From: JAPPLB01 sp965208945
GTDB lineage: Bacteria; Acidobacteriota; Terriglobia; Bryobacterales; UBA6623
DNA: 64,000 nt
Direction: 5' to 3'
Assembly (NCBI GenBank): GCA_965208945.1
Contig: OZ242366.1
Span: 1,550,001-1,614,000, forward strand
Position numbers and translations under genes: made by a program. The notes below the pieces were generated by a model. It searched no databases. It saw only the letters and a program-made list of their open reading frames with translations, and had not been told where the DNA came from. This document shows, piece by piece, positions 8,171-16,865 of the stretch; position 1 is the stretch's first letter, and each line of letters opens with the position of its first letter.

Positions 8171-8998
8171 CTAATGTGTGGAATGAACCATCATCCCAAT
8201 GAAAATCGCTGACAGCAGCGTGAACACATATGCCTGGATGAACGCCACGATCAACTCCAACAAGCTGACCGCCACCGCCATCGGAACTGACACGAACACG
8301 CCGACGAAGACGTTCTGAAAGATGAACACGAATGACATCATCACCAGAATCACAATGTGTCCCGCCGTCATGTTGGCGCCAAGACGAATCGTCAGAGCGA
8401 TGGGCTTGACGAACGTGCCGATCACCTCGATCACGATCATCAGCGGCGCAATCACCATTGGCGTACCCGGCGGTACCATGTGCTTGCAGTAGCCCACCGG
8501 CCCCATCACGATGATCCCGGAAAGAATCATCGTCAGCAGCGTGATCAGCGCCAGTGTGCCCGTCACATTCAAGTTGCTCGTCGCCGTATAGCCCCCCGGA
8601 ACCATCCCGAGCAGATTGCACGTCAGGATGAAGAAGAACAACGTGCACAGGAACGGTGTGAACTTCCGGCCATACTTCTTCCCCATGTTCGCAATAGCGA
8701 TGTTGTCGCGGACGAAAACCACCACCGACTCCATGGCGTTCGTCAGGCCCTTGGGCGCCGCCCCGCTGTTGACCCGAGACCGCCGGAAGGCATAGCCGAG
8801 CAATAGAATCAGGACTCCCGCCGCAATCAACAGGAACAACGCCGCCTTCGAGAACGGCGCGACCAGATCAAACGGCCACATATGAAGATCGGCGTTCGAG
8901 ATGTGGTGCATCACCACATCCGCAATCGTTTCGTCGCCTTCCCCGTGACCGCCCTCGGCTGCCACGACCGGCTGCAAGAATGGAATGGCCAGGCTCAT
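8171..8998 (-). CDS. atpB: ATP synthase F0 subunit a
   Basis: The proton half-channel subunit. There are five or more hydrophobic segments over 275 residues, with the characteristic TCNLLGMVPGGYTATSNLNV block, VMGPVGYCKHMVPPGTP, and the essential Arg region KPIALTIRLGANMTAGH. The C-terminal helix pair includes LLELIVAFIQAYVFTLLSAIFIG. The length is within the family range. The start codon overlaps the stop of the upstream AtpI-like gene by 4 bp (ATGA), indicating translational coupling; atpE follows 40 bp downstream. Confidence 0.94.
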   Translation of the reverse strand: MSLAIPFLQPVVAAEGGHGEGDETIADVVMHHISNADLHMWPFDLVAPFSKAALFLLIAAGVLILLLGYAFRRSRVNSGAAPKGLTNAMESVVVFVRDNIAIANMGKKYGRKFTPFLCTLFFFILTCNLLGMVPGGYTATSNLNVTGTLALITLLTMILSGIIVMGPVGYCKHMVPPGTPMVIAPLMIVIEVIGTFVKPIALTIRLGANMTAGHIVILVMMSFVFIFQNVFVGVFVSVPMAVAVSLLELIVAFIQAYVFTLLSAIFIGMMVHSTH

Positions 8999-9285
8999 TT
9001 GGATCGAATCACCTGCCGATGCCGGAACGTCTCCACCAGGAGCGCAATGAAGTAACTGCCGAGCAGCGCCGGCGCGAACAAACGCCCGTCAAGCGAACCG
9101 CTCGCGAGCACCGCGCCTAGCAGGCTCAAAACGAGCAGCGTGCGAACCGCCACGCTTAACAAACCGAGTTTCCAGAAGGTATGCACCGGCCGTGGCCGCC
9201 ACCATCTCAGCAGCACTTCCGACACGCCCAACGTGGCAAGCCCCCCCAGCAGTCCCCAGAACACAGCGTTCATTGCTTCCGCCAC
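8995..9285 (-). CDS. ATP synthase subunit I-like small membrane protein
   Basis: A 96-residue protein with three probable membrane segments (AVFWGLLGGLATLGVSEVLL, LGLLSVAVRTLLVLSLLGAV, LFAPALLGSYFIALLVETF) and a basic C-terminus. Small proteins of this form between AtpZ and subunit a are commonly annotated as AtpI/UncI or 'ATP synthase subunit I', thought to help c-ring assembly or magnesium handling. Sequence motifs are weak, so the call rests mainly on position and topology. It overlaps atpZ by 16 bp and atpB by 4 bp, consistent with a tightly coupled operon. Confidence 0.65.
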   Translation of the reverse strand: MAEAMNAVFWGLLGGLATLGVSEVLLRWWRPRPVHTFWKLGLLSVAVRTLLVLSLLGAVLASGSLDGRLFAPALLGSYFIALLVETFRHRQVIRSK

Positions 9286-9488
9286 ATGATTTTCGCGATG
9301 TTATACATCCCCACCACGATCCCGACAAACAGTCCGATCAACGTTGCCGCCGGATTCACGTCGAAATAGACGCCCAACATGTATCCGATCAGCAGGCAAC
9401 CGATAACACTCCCGCTCAGCGTCCAACCGGCGTCCGCCGCCGGTCCGTAACGCTTGATCCAAGACCCGCGCCCTTCAGTGTCTTTCAT
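9270..9488 (-). CDS. atpZ: AtpZ/AtpI family protein
   Basis: A 72-residue protein with two membrane helices and the family pattern: a basic N-terminus, GWTLSGSVIGCLLIGYMLG, then FDVNPAATLIGLFVGIVVGM. AtpZ-type proteins lead F0 operons in many bacteria and are proposed to form a complex with AtpI that moves Mg2+ or Ca2+. It is the first gene of the visible F0 cluster, so the promoter should lie in 9489-9817. Confidence 0.78.
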   Translation of the reverse strand: MKDTEGRGSWIKRYGPAADAGWTLSGSVIGCLLIGYMLGVYFDVNPAATLIGLFVGIVVGMYNIAKIMWRKQ

Positions 9489-9817
9489 CCGAAAGCACCC
9501 GCCGCGGATACCGCATCAAACTGATCTTTCGGGATCTTACAGGCGAGGCGAAGCCTCAAGAAAACGAGCCGCTGGCCAGAGATTCAAGATAGCAGGCCCA
9601 AGCGAGCCGAAGCAACTTCGCGCAACTCTTTGGCCCTTCATGAAGTGGCCCTTGCCGACTCGCGAGAGCAAGTCAGAACAGCGACCTCGTGACACACGAC
9701 GATTAGGATTCGATGATCCGGTGCGGGAAGCGGCCGAGTCTGGCTTGCCAAGGATCGCACTCCCTTCGGCTTCGGCCGCGATCGTGTCCTGGTATACCCT
9801 GACCTTCTTCCGGCACA
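9489..9817. other. Intergenic region upstream of the F0 operon (about 330 bp)
   Basis: No gene is supported. The region separates the first F0 gene from the stop of the D-threonine-aldolase-like gene; both are on the minus strand, so the F0 promoter and the upstream terminator should be here. I see no confident -35/-10 pair. Confidence 0.4.
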
Positions 9818-10999
9818 TCACTGCACGCGCCCCCGTCCGGCCACTTTCCATACGTCTTCGATGAGTCCTTTACGGACGGCATAGGCCTCGTCGTGATGGT
9901 TGATCGTGATGCCCTGATGATCCGGGATGACCGAAAGACGTTCGCCGACGCGGAACTTGTGACTGACGTCGCTGACGTCAACGTGGCCGTGCTCGACCGA
10001 CATACCGTAGATGACGGCATCGGGATGCTCGACGATATGACCGTAGCCCCTGCGCGGGCCCCGCTGGAAGGTTTTCTGACCGCCGTCGATGATGATGCGG
10101 TCGGGCGTGGGGGTGCTGACTACCGTGGCGATCATTCGCGTCGCGCAGGTATCCGGGTTGGGCGGGTTCCGGGAGGCGCTGATGCGCTTGAGGCCTTCAA
10201 ACACGTACGACCCGCTGCGGTGGACGGTGCAACCGATTTCCTTCGAGCGGACTTCAGCGCCGGTGCCGCCGCCGCTGATCTCTTCCATCGGCAGGCCGGC
10301 TTTCTGGAAGAGAGCAACGGTCTCTTCAATGAAGGCTTTCGCTTCGAGGCGGCTGGGGTATGTCATTACACCCCGCAACTCGAGGTTCGGCAGCTTCGAG
10401 ACTTTTTGGGCAAGTTCGACGGCGGCCTGGGGCGATTGGACGCCGGTTCTCTTGCCGCCGGTATCCAACTCGACGAATACGCGGACTGACGCGTCGTCCT
10501 TGCGGAGTTGCTCGGAGATACCCCTCGCTGTGGTCTCGGAATCGACGGCGACGGTCATGCGGGCGCGCTTCGCCAGTCGCGCCAGGCGGACGAGCTTGGG
10601 CCTGCCGACGATGTTGTAAGGAATAAGGACGTCGCCGTCGATGCCGGCAGCGACCATGACCTCGGCTTCGCCGAGCTTCTGGCAGCAAATGCCGACAGCG
10701 CCGGCACGGAGCTGCATGTGGGCGATCTGGGGGACCTTGTGGGTCTTGATATGGACCATCAGGTCGATCCCGGCGTCGCGACAAACTTGCTGCATCCCGT
10801 TGATGTTCTTTTCGAGGACATCGAGGTCGATGACCACGGCGGGCGTATCGACGTCGTCGACGGTGTGGACATTGCCCTCACGGGTGACGGTGGCGGAAGC
10901 ACGGGATGCCGCGAGGCCGGCGGTTGGAAAGAGGCTCGCGGCCCGCAGGCAGGCGCGGCGGCTGATGCGTTTGCGGAGATTGGGAGTGAAGTTTTTCAT
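9818..10999 (-). CDS. D-threonine aldolase / alanine racemase-fold PLP enzyme, exported-looking
   Basis: This is a fold-type III PLP enzyme: the N-terminal TIM barrel starts DTPAVVIDLDVLEKN, and the PLP lysine lies in MVHIKTHK (about Lys85). The C-terminal beta domain contains EHGHVDV, VGERLSVIPDHQGITI and NHHDEAY. Relatives are D-threonine aldolases, D-serine dehydratases and D-3-hydroxyaspartate aldolases. The metal pair in those enzymes is His-x-Cys/Asp; here the spacing gives His-Gln-Gly, so the second ligand seems absent. I choose the start at 10999 because residues 1-36 form a twin-arginine-like or signal leader (RKRISRRACLRAASLFPTAG). The activity is therefore best given at family level. 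A paralogue lies at 41122-42225. Confidence 0.8.
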   Translation of the reverse strand: MKNFTPNLRKRISRRACLRAASLFPTAGLAASRASATVTREGNVHTVDDVDTPAVVIDLDVLEKNINGMQQVCRDAGIDLMVHIKTHKVPQIAHMQLRAGAVGICCQKLGEAEVMVAAGIDGDVLIPYNIVGRPKLVRLARLAKRARMTVAVDSETTARGISEQLRKDDASVRVFVELDTGGKRTGVQSPQAAVELAQKVSKLPNLELRGVMTYPSRLEAKAFIEETVALFQKAGLPMEEISGGGTGAEVRSKEIGCTVHRSGSYVFEGLKRISASRNPPNPDTCATRMIATVVSTPTPDRIIIDGGQKTFQRGPRRGYGHIVEHPDAVIYGMSVEHGHVDVSDVSHKFRVGERLSVIPDHQGITINHHDEAYAVRKGLIEDVWKVAGRGRVQ

Positions 11000-11270
11000 G
11001 GGTTGTGCCCTCGGGTTGACGGACTGCGGGATACAGGTTGCTACGGCCCGCATGGTACACGCAGTCCAGGGGCGGAAGCAAACGAGACAGCGGGTTGGGC
11101 AGATGGTTTCGACTCGCGCCCAGGAAGTGGTCATCGATAAGCGGCCACGGGTAGCCGGGCAATCGCGAGCAAAACCGCATACCGGCCCACCTCTGCTCGA
11201 TTCCGGATATGAGGAAAGCCGGGGCCCCAGGCCACCGAGCCGGCGGGAGTGAATCTTCAACAACCCTTTG

Positions 11271-12557
11271 CTATGTGGCGGTCTCGTTATGCTTGCGCGG
11301 CGACCGACGGCGACCGCTACGCCTTCGCCGTCGCCGGGAGCGATTCATCGGGTCGGGCGCCGAAGACTCCACTTTCGCAATCCGTTCGCGCGGTTCGTGT
11401 GTGACCCCCGTTGCTAGAGAAAGCTCGGGAGCGTCGCGCCGCGGGATCTTTGACTTCAGTTTGCGCTCGATCGCGTGGACCGCCGGCAGCTCATCGACCG
11501 CAGCAAAGGTATACGCCGTTCCGCTCCGTTCCGCACGGCCCGTGCGTCCGACGCGGTGGGTGTAGTCATCGGGAGTTCCAGGAACGTCGAAGTTGATGAC
11601 GTGCGAAATATCCTCGACATCGATGCCCCGGGCCGCGATGTCGGTAGCCACAAGAACGTCGTACTTTCCGCTGCGAAAACCATTCATGGCGCGGTCGCGC
11701 TGCGGCTGTGTCATGTTGCCTTCGAGCCCCACGGCTTGATGCCCTGCCCGGCTGAGTTGTTGGGCGAGCCTCTTGGCGCGATGCTTGGTCCGAAGGAACA
11801 CGATCGCGGAGCGGAAGTCGTCGCCGGCCAGCAGGTGTCGCAGAAGGTAGGGCTTCTGCGTGGCCCGCACGATGTAAAGGGCTTGTTCGATCGTCGAGGC
11901 AGGCATGGAGTGCGCCAGCTCGACCACATGGGGGTCCTGCAGCACCACATCGGCCAGCGCGCGCACTTCGCGCGGCATCGTAGCCGAGAACATCAGGTTC
12001 TGCCGTTTCTCGGGCAGCAACTGGAGAATCCGTTTGAGGTCGGGAAGAAAACCCATGTCGAACATGCGATCGGCTTCATCGAGCACGAGGGTCTCGATAC
12101 CGTCGAGCGGCACATGCCCCTGCCCATAGAGATCGAGCAGCCGGCCAGGACAGACAATCAAGATATCCGGCCGCTGCTCCAGGCCGCGAATCTGCGGAGG
12201 GCTCGGGACCCCGCCGTAGATCGTGATTACCGTCATCTCGGTAAACTTCGCCAAGGCCCTGAATTCGGTGTGAATCTGCATCGCCAGTTCCCTTGTGGGA
12301 ACGACGATCAGCGCCCTCGGACCGCGTTTAGGGTCGGCCAGCAGGCGCTCGAGAATCGGCAGGGCAAACGCCGCTGTCTTGCCGGTTCCCGTTTGGGCCA
12401 GGCCCAGCACATCACGACCGGCGAGACCCGCCGGAATCGTCTGCGCCTGAACCGGCCACGGCTCGACGAACCCAAGTCCCTCGATGCCTTTTTGGAGACT
12501 GCTTCGCAGATCGAACTGCGAGAACCCGGCACTCGGCCGGGAAGATACTTCCTTCAT
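11271..12557 (-). CDS. rhlE: DEAD-box ATP-dependent RNA helicase, RhlE-type
   Basis: All helicase motifs are present: a Q-motif (FVEPWPVQAQTIP), Walker A-like AQTGTGKTAAFALP, PTRELAMQ, GG, DILIVCPGRLLDL, VLDEADRMFDMGF, SATMP, then the second RecA domain with AIVFLRTKHRAKRL, VATDIAARGIDVE and HRVGRTGRAERSGTA. The C-terminal tail is short and strongly basic (RSRRRRRRSGRRRSP), as in RhlE/CsdA-like enzymes, and probably binds RNA. The usual roles are ribosome assembly and mRNA turnover. At 428 residues it fits the family. It is transcribed alone; a 270-bp gap separates it from the downstream aldolase-like gene. Confidence 0.92.
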   Translation of the reverse strand: MKEVSSRPSAGFSQFDLRSSLQKGIEGLGFVEPWPVQAQTIPAGLAGRDVLGLAQTGTGKTAAFALPILERLLADPKRGPRALIVVPTRELAMQIHTEFRALAKFTEMTVITIYGGVPSPPQIRGLEQRPDILIVCPGRLLDLYGQGHVPLDGIETLVLDEADRMFDMGFLPDLKRILQLLPEKRQNLMFSATMPREVRALADVVLQDPHVVELAHSMPASTIEQALYIVRATQKPYLLRHLLAGDDFRSAIVFLRTKHRAKRLAQQLSRAGHQAVGLEGNMTQPQRDRAMNGFRSGKYDVLVATDIAARGIDVEDISHVINFDVPGTPDDYTHRVGRTGRAERSGTAYTFAAVDELPAVHAIERKLKSKIPRRDAPELSLATGVTHEPRERIAKVESSAPDPMNRSRRRRRRSGRRRSPRKHNETAT

Positions 12558-13003
12558 GTGAAAAAAACCTATCGGTGTACGCAGCGCTTTGTGCTGACGT
12601 ACACCGCACCCCGTTCAAACCCATACAACAGCGACAGGAGTGAGAAAGAACCAACAGGCGCGATCTATTCTCAGGAGACCCTGTTGTGCGCCGGGGCCGC
12701 CGAGCGGCGGCCGGATAGATATCGTGTCTTCAGTATAGTACGGACTTCACATCGCCCGGGCCGCCCTCTCGCGGCAGCGGTCGGGTGATGAAGGGAACAA
12801 CAGTCCCGGAGTGTAATCCCATCGTGCGGATTTCCCGCCGGATTCACTGGACCTGGGGACGAAGAGAGGTTCATCGATTCCGGCGTGGCGGAGCACTACG
12901 GTGTCACGACAACACGGCTTGAAGGTCTGCTTGACCTGCAGCCAGGATCGCTTTCTTCACCATTACGGCCGGAACAGCCTCACGGGTCCCGCGGAACGAA
13001 CAC
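12558..13003. other. Intergenic region with GC hairpin (about 445 bp)
   Basis: No coding region is convincing. A perfect 7-bp stem, GGCCGCC (12695-12701) with GGCGGCC (12706-12712) around GAGC, is present without a T tract. The remainder should hold the rhlE promoter and the end of the glycosidase-like transcript. Confidence 0.4.
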
Positions 13004-14590
13004 TCACTCCCTGTCTCCGAACCGGAACGAATACAGCTTTGCGCCGAAACGCAACTCGAACCGCAAGCGAATCTCTCTGCCCGTGAGCTCAGCCAGGCTC
13101 GACTCTCGACGCCACCGAACGGTCTTCCTCGTCGAGTTCGTCGTGTGGATACGGTCGCAATCGTCCAACGAAAACCCTGGTATCGGCTTTCCCTGCTGAT
13201 CTTGCACCTCCACTCGCAGCAGCCCCAGCGCCGAGGTGTCGACGTTGACGTACAGCTCGCCACCCTCGAACTCCAGCGGCGGCGTCGTGAACTCTCCCCG
13301 GGTGTAATCGGCCTCGACGGCCGTGAAGCCGTCTCTGCGAAAAACCGTGCGCGAGACCGTCGGGAGGAATTCGATGCCGTCCCTGGGCGACAAGTGGCTG
13401 TCCCACGTCACGAAGTACAGCCACATCTCGTCGCCGCGAAAAATCAAACCTCGCACCGGGTAGAGGCCGCGAGAGTCGAAAGCCCCCGTCGGACCCAGCG
13501 GGATCAGGGGTTTCCGATCGTAACGCTCCCAGTGAATGCCGTCTCGACTCGAAGCGAAACCGATGTCCAGCGGGCCGATGTTGAGTCGGCCGCCTTCCGG
13601 CGCGTAGACGCTCAAGTCATCGGCGATGAACCAGGGCCGGTAATGCAGGAAGCGGTTCTGGAACATCACGTAAGCGTCTTGCGCATGCGGATACTTCAGC
13701 ACCTGAGGCATATAGAAGTCCGCCTCGGCAAGACCGTCAAAGCGAGGGTCTCGCTCATCCGCTTCCAAGACGATCTCCGGCATCGGAAACGAAGCGAGAT
13801 CGGTGGTGACGGAGCGGCCGACAGCCCGCAGAAAGCACCTTCCGAATTCTCCACAGCGATCTTCAAGCTGTGGAGCAACTTCGATGAGGTCGTTCACGCG
13901 AACATAGGCTACGTAGCCACCCTGCGCCGCGTCATGGAAGGCAATGTTCTGGCTGTCCATGCCGTCGGGATAGAGAGCTGCCTTCGGAAAGACGTTGTCA
14001 TGCACTGCCGTCCATTCCCGGCCGTCCGCTGAAGCGAACACCTTGTTCCGCCAGCCGCTGACGATCTTGTAGCGCTGTTGGGGGGGCGCATGAGGATCGC
14101 GAAAAACGACGCCGTAAGCAGTGAGCCTGGGGTGCACACTATCGCGCATGCCGTAAGCGAAATCTCCCGCGTCGAGCAGCTCCTTCGTTGCCCACTGCCA
14201 GTCCACGCCGTTCTTCGAGACGTAGCGAAACCCTCGGAACACCCCGTCGTTTTCCATCACCTGGAGATAGGCGGAGGATTCCGGCCCATCCGTGACGGCA
14301 ATGGGCTCGCCGGCAACCATCTTGTGGACTCCGGCGACGATGTTTCGCTCACCGGTCTTGCGAGGCGGCTGGACCACAATCCTGACGTTCTCGCGCTCGG
14401 CCAGAAAACGACCGTCGAGGAAGATTTGATTGCTGCTCCCGATGTCGTAGGTCTGTTGGCCTTCGGACGGCAACGGACCGAACACAGTCACCAGCGTGAG
14501 AGCGACGAGCCAAACGCAGGAGCGGGCCGCCGTGCCCGGCCGCATGCGATTACCTTGCGCGAACGAACGAATTTCCTGGAAACCGGTCAT
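13004..14590 (-). CDS. Secreted glycosidase-like beta-propeller protein, 528 aa
   Basis: After a basic N-terminus comes a hydrophobic leader (SCVWLVALTLVTVFGPLPSEG), so export is likely. The body has repeated motifs typical of five-bladed propellers of the GH32/43/62/68 type: IFLDGRFLAE, FRYVSKNGVDWQWATKELLD, YKIVSGWRNKVFASADGREW, IGFASSRDGIHWERYDRKP, MWLYFVTWDSH. The last 110 residues look like a beta-sandwich (ELYVNVDTSALGLLRVEVQD and FSLDDCDRI) seen in proteins of this group. The start at 14590 follows AAGGAGAA. It is the last gene of the minus-strand cluster that begins at 17654. The likely role is sensing or hydrolysing a plant or algal glycoside; the substrate is unknown. Confidence 0.65.
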   Translation of the reverse strand: MTGFQEIRSFAQGNRMRPGTAARSCVWLVALTLVTVFGPLPSEGQQTYDIGSSNQIFLDGRFLAERENVRIVVQPPRKTGERNIVAGVHKMVAGEPIAVTDGPESSAYLQVMENDGVFRGFRYVSKNGVDWQWATKELLDAGDFAYGMRDSVHPRLTAYGVVFRDPHAPPQQRYKIVSGWRNKVFASADGREWTAVHDNVFPKAALYPDGMDSQNIAFHDAAQGGYVAYVRVNDLIEVAPQLEDRCGEFGRCFLRAVGRSVTTDLASFPMPEIVLEADERDPRFDGLAEADFYMPQVLKYPHAQDAYVMFQNRFLHYRPWFIADDLSVYAPEGGRLNIGPLDIGFASSRDGIHWERYDRKPLIPLGPTGAFDSRGLYPVRGLIFRGDEMWLYFVTWDSHLSPRDGIEFLPTVSRTVFRRDGFTAVEADYTRGEFTTPPLEFEGGELYVNVDTSALGLLRVEVQDQQGKPIPGFSLDDCDRIHTTNSTRKTVRWRRESSLAELTGREIRLRFELRFGAKLYSFRFGDRE

Positions 14591-14722
14591 TGCTTCTCCT
14601 TGAGCCGAAGCAGAGCCGCTCGATCAACAATAAAGGGGCTCACGGTCTCAACTGCCGCGTCCTCATGACAGTCCCTCATCCACTTGTCGGAACAGCCACC
14701 CGCCATTCCGTGCTCGTCGATA

Positions 14723-16105
14723 TCAATTCTTCAGCAATACCACGCCCTCACGTTCGATGCGGGCAGACATTTGCTTGTACTCGGAAGAGCCGTCGTCGTC
14801 CCAGTATTCGGTGGTCAGGGGGAGATCGTAGCGCAACGGGATCAGACGCCGGCGGTCCGGCCGGACCATGAAGATGGAGTCCTCGGGGTTGGCGATATTG
14901 AACATCTTCGTGCCGTTGTCGAACGTCGTTTTGATGATCCACTTGGGTTGTTTCGGCAGTTGCAGCTTCTTCAGCCTGTCGAGTTCGGCGGCGTTCAGGG
15001 TCACGCCCAGGCCGGGCTTTTCGGGAACCCGGATCAACCCGTTGACCGGCTCGAGACGCTCGTTCACAACGTCCGACTTCCATTGCTCCGATGAATCGAT
15101 GAAGTGAAAGCTCCCCGCCTTGAAAGCACTCTGCATGTGCGTCGTCATCGCGCGCGTCATGTTGCCGCCTACGTTTTGGAGCATGAAGGGCATTTCCGCG
15201 GCCTCGAACAAACCGGCGCTACGCATCGCCTTACCGATCCGGCTATGCCCCATCATGTAGGCGTCGGCGGCCCGGTGCAGAACCGAATACGTAAAGCGCA
15301 TCGCGGAGTGGTGCAGCACGACAGGGAGTTTCACCCGCTTGCGCAGCTCGATGTAGCCGTCGATCTCGTGTGGTTCGAGCGGGTCTTCGAAGCAGCCGGC
15401 GATGGGGTATTCGGCGAGGCGCTCGAGCAGGTCGAACATGTGGTCTTCGGTGCCGCCCATCGTGATGTCGTAGTGGATCTTGAAATCCTTCGGCGCGACC
15501 GCCTGCATGGCTTCGGTCTGATCCAACACGTTCTCGAATGGCGAGAGATGAAACTTCATCCACGTGTAGCCCTGTGCGGAATAGCGTTGCACTGCCTCCA
15601 CCATTCGTTTGGGGTGCGTCGAGACCGTCCACGAGCAGACCGGCACCAAGCGCCGGTACCGCTGCCCGAACAGCTTGTAGACCGGCACTCCCGCCGCCTT
15701 GCCCATCAAATCGTACATCGCCGTGCCGAGCGGCAGGGATGTCTCGTCGCCGACCCAATCGAACGGGTTCGTACCGATATATTTCTCGATGGTGTCCTCG
15801 GCTTCTTTCTGTCCTTCGCCCAACCCGGTAATGCCCTTGTTCGTATGGACCACATAGACCGTGCGCCCGCGAGGCCCGTAGTAGTGGTTCAGTTGGTAAG
15901 CGATCCAGTCGTGGTACTCCAGCGTGATGTCGTGAGTCTCGATCTCGGTAATGCGAATGTCGCCAAACACCGAATCGGCCGTCTTCTTCGCTGCGTAGGT
16001 GGATTCAGCCGTCGAAGCGAGGAGGCCGCCGAACGCGGAAGCGCCCGCGGCGGCCTGCAGGAAGTCTCTCCGGCTGAAGGACGGGAAGTTGCGTCGCGAT
16101 TTCAT
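14723..16105 (-). CDS. Enolase-superfamily (mandelate racemase/dehydratase-like) protein with Tat leader
   Basis: The protein has a twin-arginine leader (SRRDFLQAAAGASAFGG, residues 11-27), then the capping domain (RITEIETHDITLE...GITGLGEG) and a (beta/alpha)7 barrel. The general base region is WMKFH (Lys184, His186). The first two metal ligands are Asp213 (HYDITM) and Glu240 (CFEDPL). The third acidic ligand position reads VVLHHS (His265/His266), not Glu or Asp. The start at 16105 is fixed by GGAGGAG and overlaps the upstream epimerase stop (ATGA). Related proteins are annotated as sugar-acid dehydratases; with a changed metal site this member may be altered or inactive. Export of such an enzyme is itself unusual. 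Confidence 0.75.
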   Translation of the reverse strand: MKSRRNFPSFSRRDFLQAAAGASAFGGLLASTAESTYAAKKTADSVFGDIRITEIETHDITLEYHDWIAYQLNHYYGPRGRTVYVVHTNKGITGLGEGQKEAEDTIEKYIGTNPFDWVGDETSLPLGTAMYDLMGKAAGVPVYKLFGQRYRRLVPVCSWTVSTHPKRMVEAVQRYSAQGYTWMKFHLSPFENVLDQTEAMQAVAPKDFKIHYDITMGGTEDHMFDLLERLAEYPIAGCFEDPLEPHEIDGYIELRKRVKLPVVLHHSAMRFTYSVLHRAADAYMMGHSRIGKAMRSAGLFEAAEMPFMLQNVGGNMTRAMTTHMQSAFKAGSFHFIDSSEQWKSDVVNERLEPVNGLIRVPEKPGLGVTLNAAELDRLKKLQLPKQPKWIIKTTFDNGTKMFNIANPEDSIFMVRPDRRRLIPLRYDLPLTTEYWDDDGSSEYKQMSARIEREGVVLLKN

Positions 16106-16833
16106 GAGGTTCTCCTCCACTGAACGGATAGATCATCCTTCGGTTGGAAACCGAGGATGCGTTTCGTCTTGTCGTTGTTGAATTTGCCGTGGGGCATGTC
16201 TCCGAAGCAGCAGAAGGCCTCGCACTTCGAAGGCAGATCCTCAAGGTCGATCGCCAGGCCGAGCCGGAAGATCTCGCCGGCGTCCGCCCAGGAGATCTGG
16301 AACGGCGCGCCACCGGAGCCCGGCTTCAGCATGGCCGGATCACGGAAGTTGTAGAAGAGATACTCCTGCACCCAGATGTCGTGATGTTCGGTGAAAAGGC
16401 GGCAAATTTCCTGTCCCAGGGACTTTGATTGCGCATAGAGATTGATGCCCGACTGCGACGGGACATCCGGCCGGATATCGAAATCGAACCCTTCGTAAGG
16501 CGGCCCGGTGATGGTGAAATGCGGCCCCGTGTTGATCACGCGCCGGATGCCGTGCTCCACCGCCGCGAGCATCATGTTGTAGCAGCCCATCATGTTCACT
16601 CCGAACGCCAGCACGCGATGCGGGCGCACGACGGAGAGATTGAGGATCGTGTCCATCCCTTCGGCGGCCTGCATGACCTGGTCGAGGTTGGTTACGTCGA
16701 CCTTGCGGTACTCATGCGGAATCTCCGAAGGGGGTGGCTTGATATCGGTGATGAGCAACTCGTGCTCCCCTTCGAGCGCTTTGACGACGTGCGGTCCGAG
16801 ATAACCGTTCGCGCCGAGGATCAGGGCTTTCAT
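16102..16833 (-). CDS. NAD-dependent epimerase/dehydratase family protein, 243 aa
   Basis: A short-chain extended-type Rossmann protein: the N-terminus MKALILGANGYLGPHVVKAL gives the GxxGxxG dinucleotide site, DVTNLDQV marks the adenine-side Asp, and the catalytic Tyr/Lys lie in LYAQSKSLGQEICR. Substrate binding residues follow in FYNFRDPAML. Length and motif order recall uronate dehydrogenases and small sugar dehydrogenases. The ribosome site is AAGGAGAAA. The stop codon overlaps the enolase-superfamily start, so the two products are made together, suggesting sequential steps in sugar-acid breakdown. Confidence 0.82.
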   Translation of the reverse strand: MKALILGANGYLGPHVVKALEGEHELLITDIKPPPSEIPHEYRKVDVTNLDQVMQAAEGMDTILNLSVVRPHRVLAFGVNMMGCYNMMLAAVEHGIRRVINTGPHFTITGPPYEGFDFDIRPDVPSQSGINLYAQSKSLGQEICRLFTEHHDIWVQEYLFYNFRDPAMLKPGSGGAPFQISWADAGEIFRLGLAIDLEDLPSKCEAFCCFGDMPHGKFNNDKTKRILGFQPKDDLSVQWRRTS

Positions 16834-16865
16834 CGCGTTTCTCCTTTCTGCTCAGCTTTGTCGTC

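Noticed and set aside
14723..16123. Long antisense frames opposite the enolase-superfamily, helicase and peptidase genes
   Set aside because: They are antisense shadows with no motifs; the opposite strands carry clear domains.
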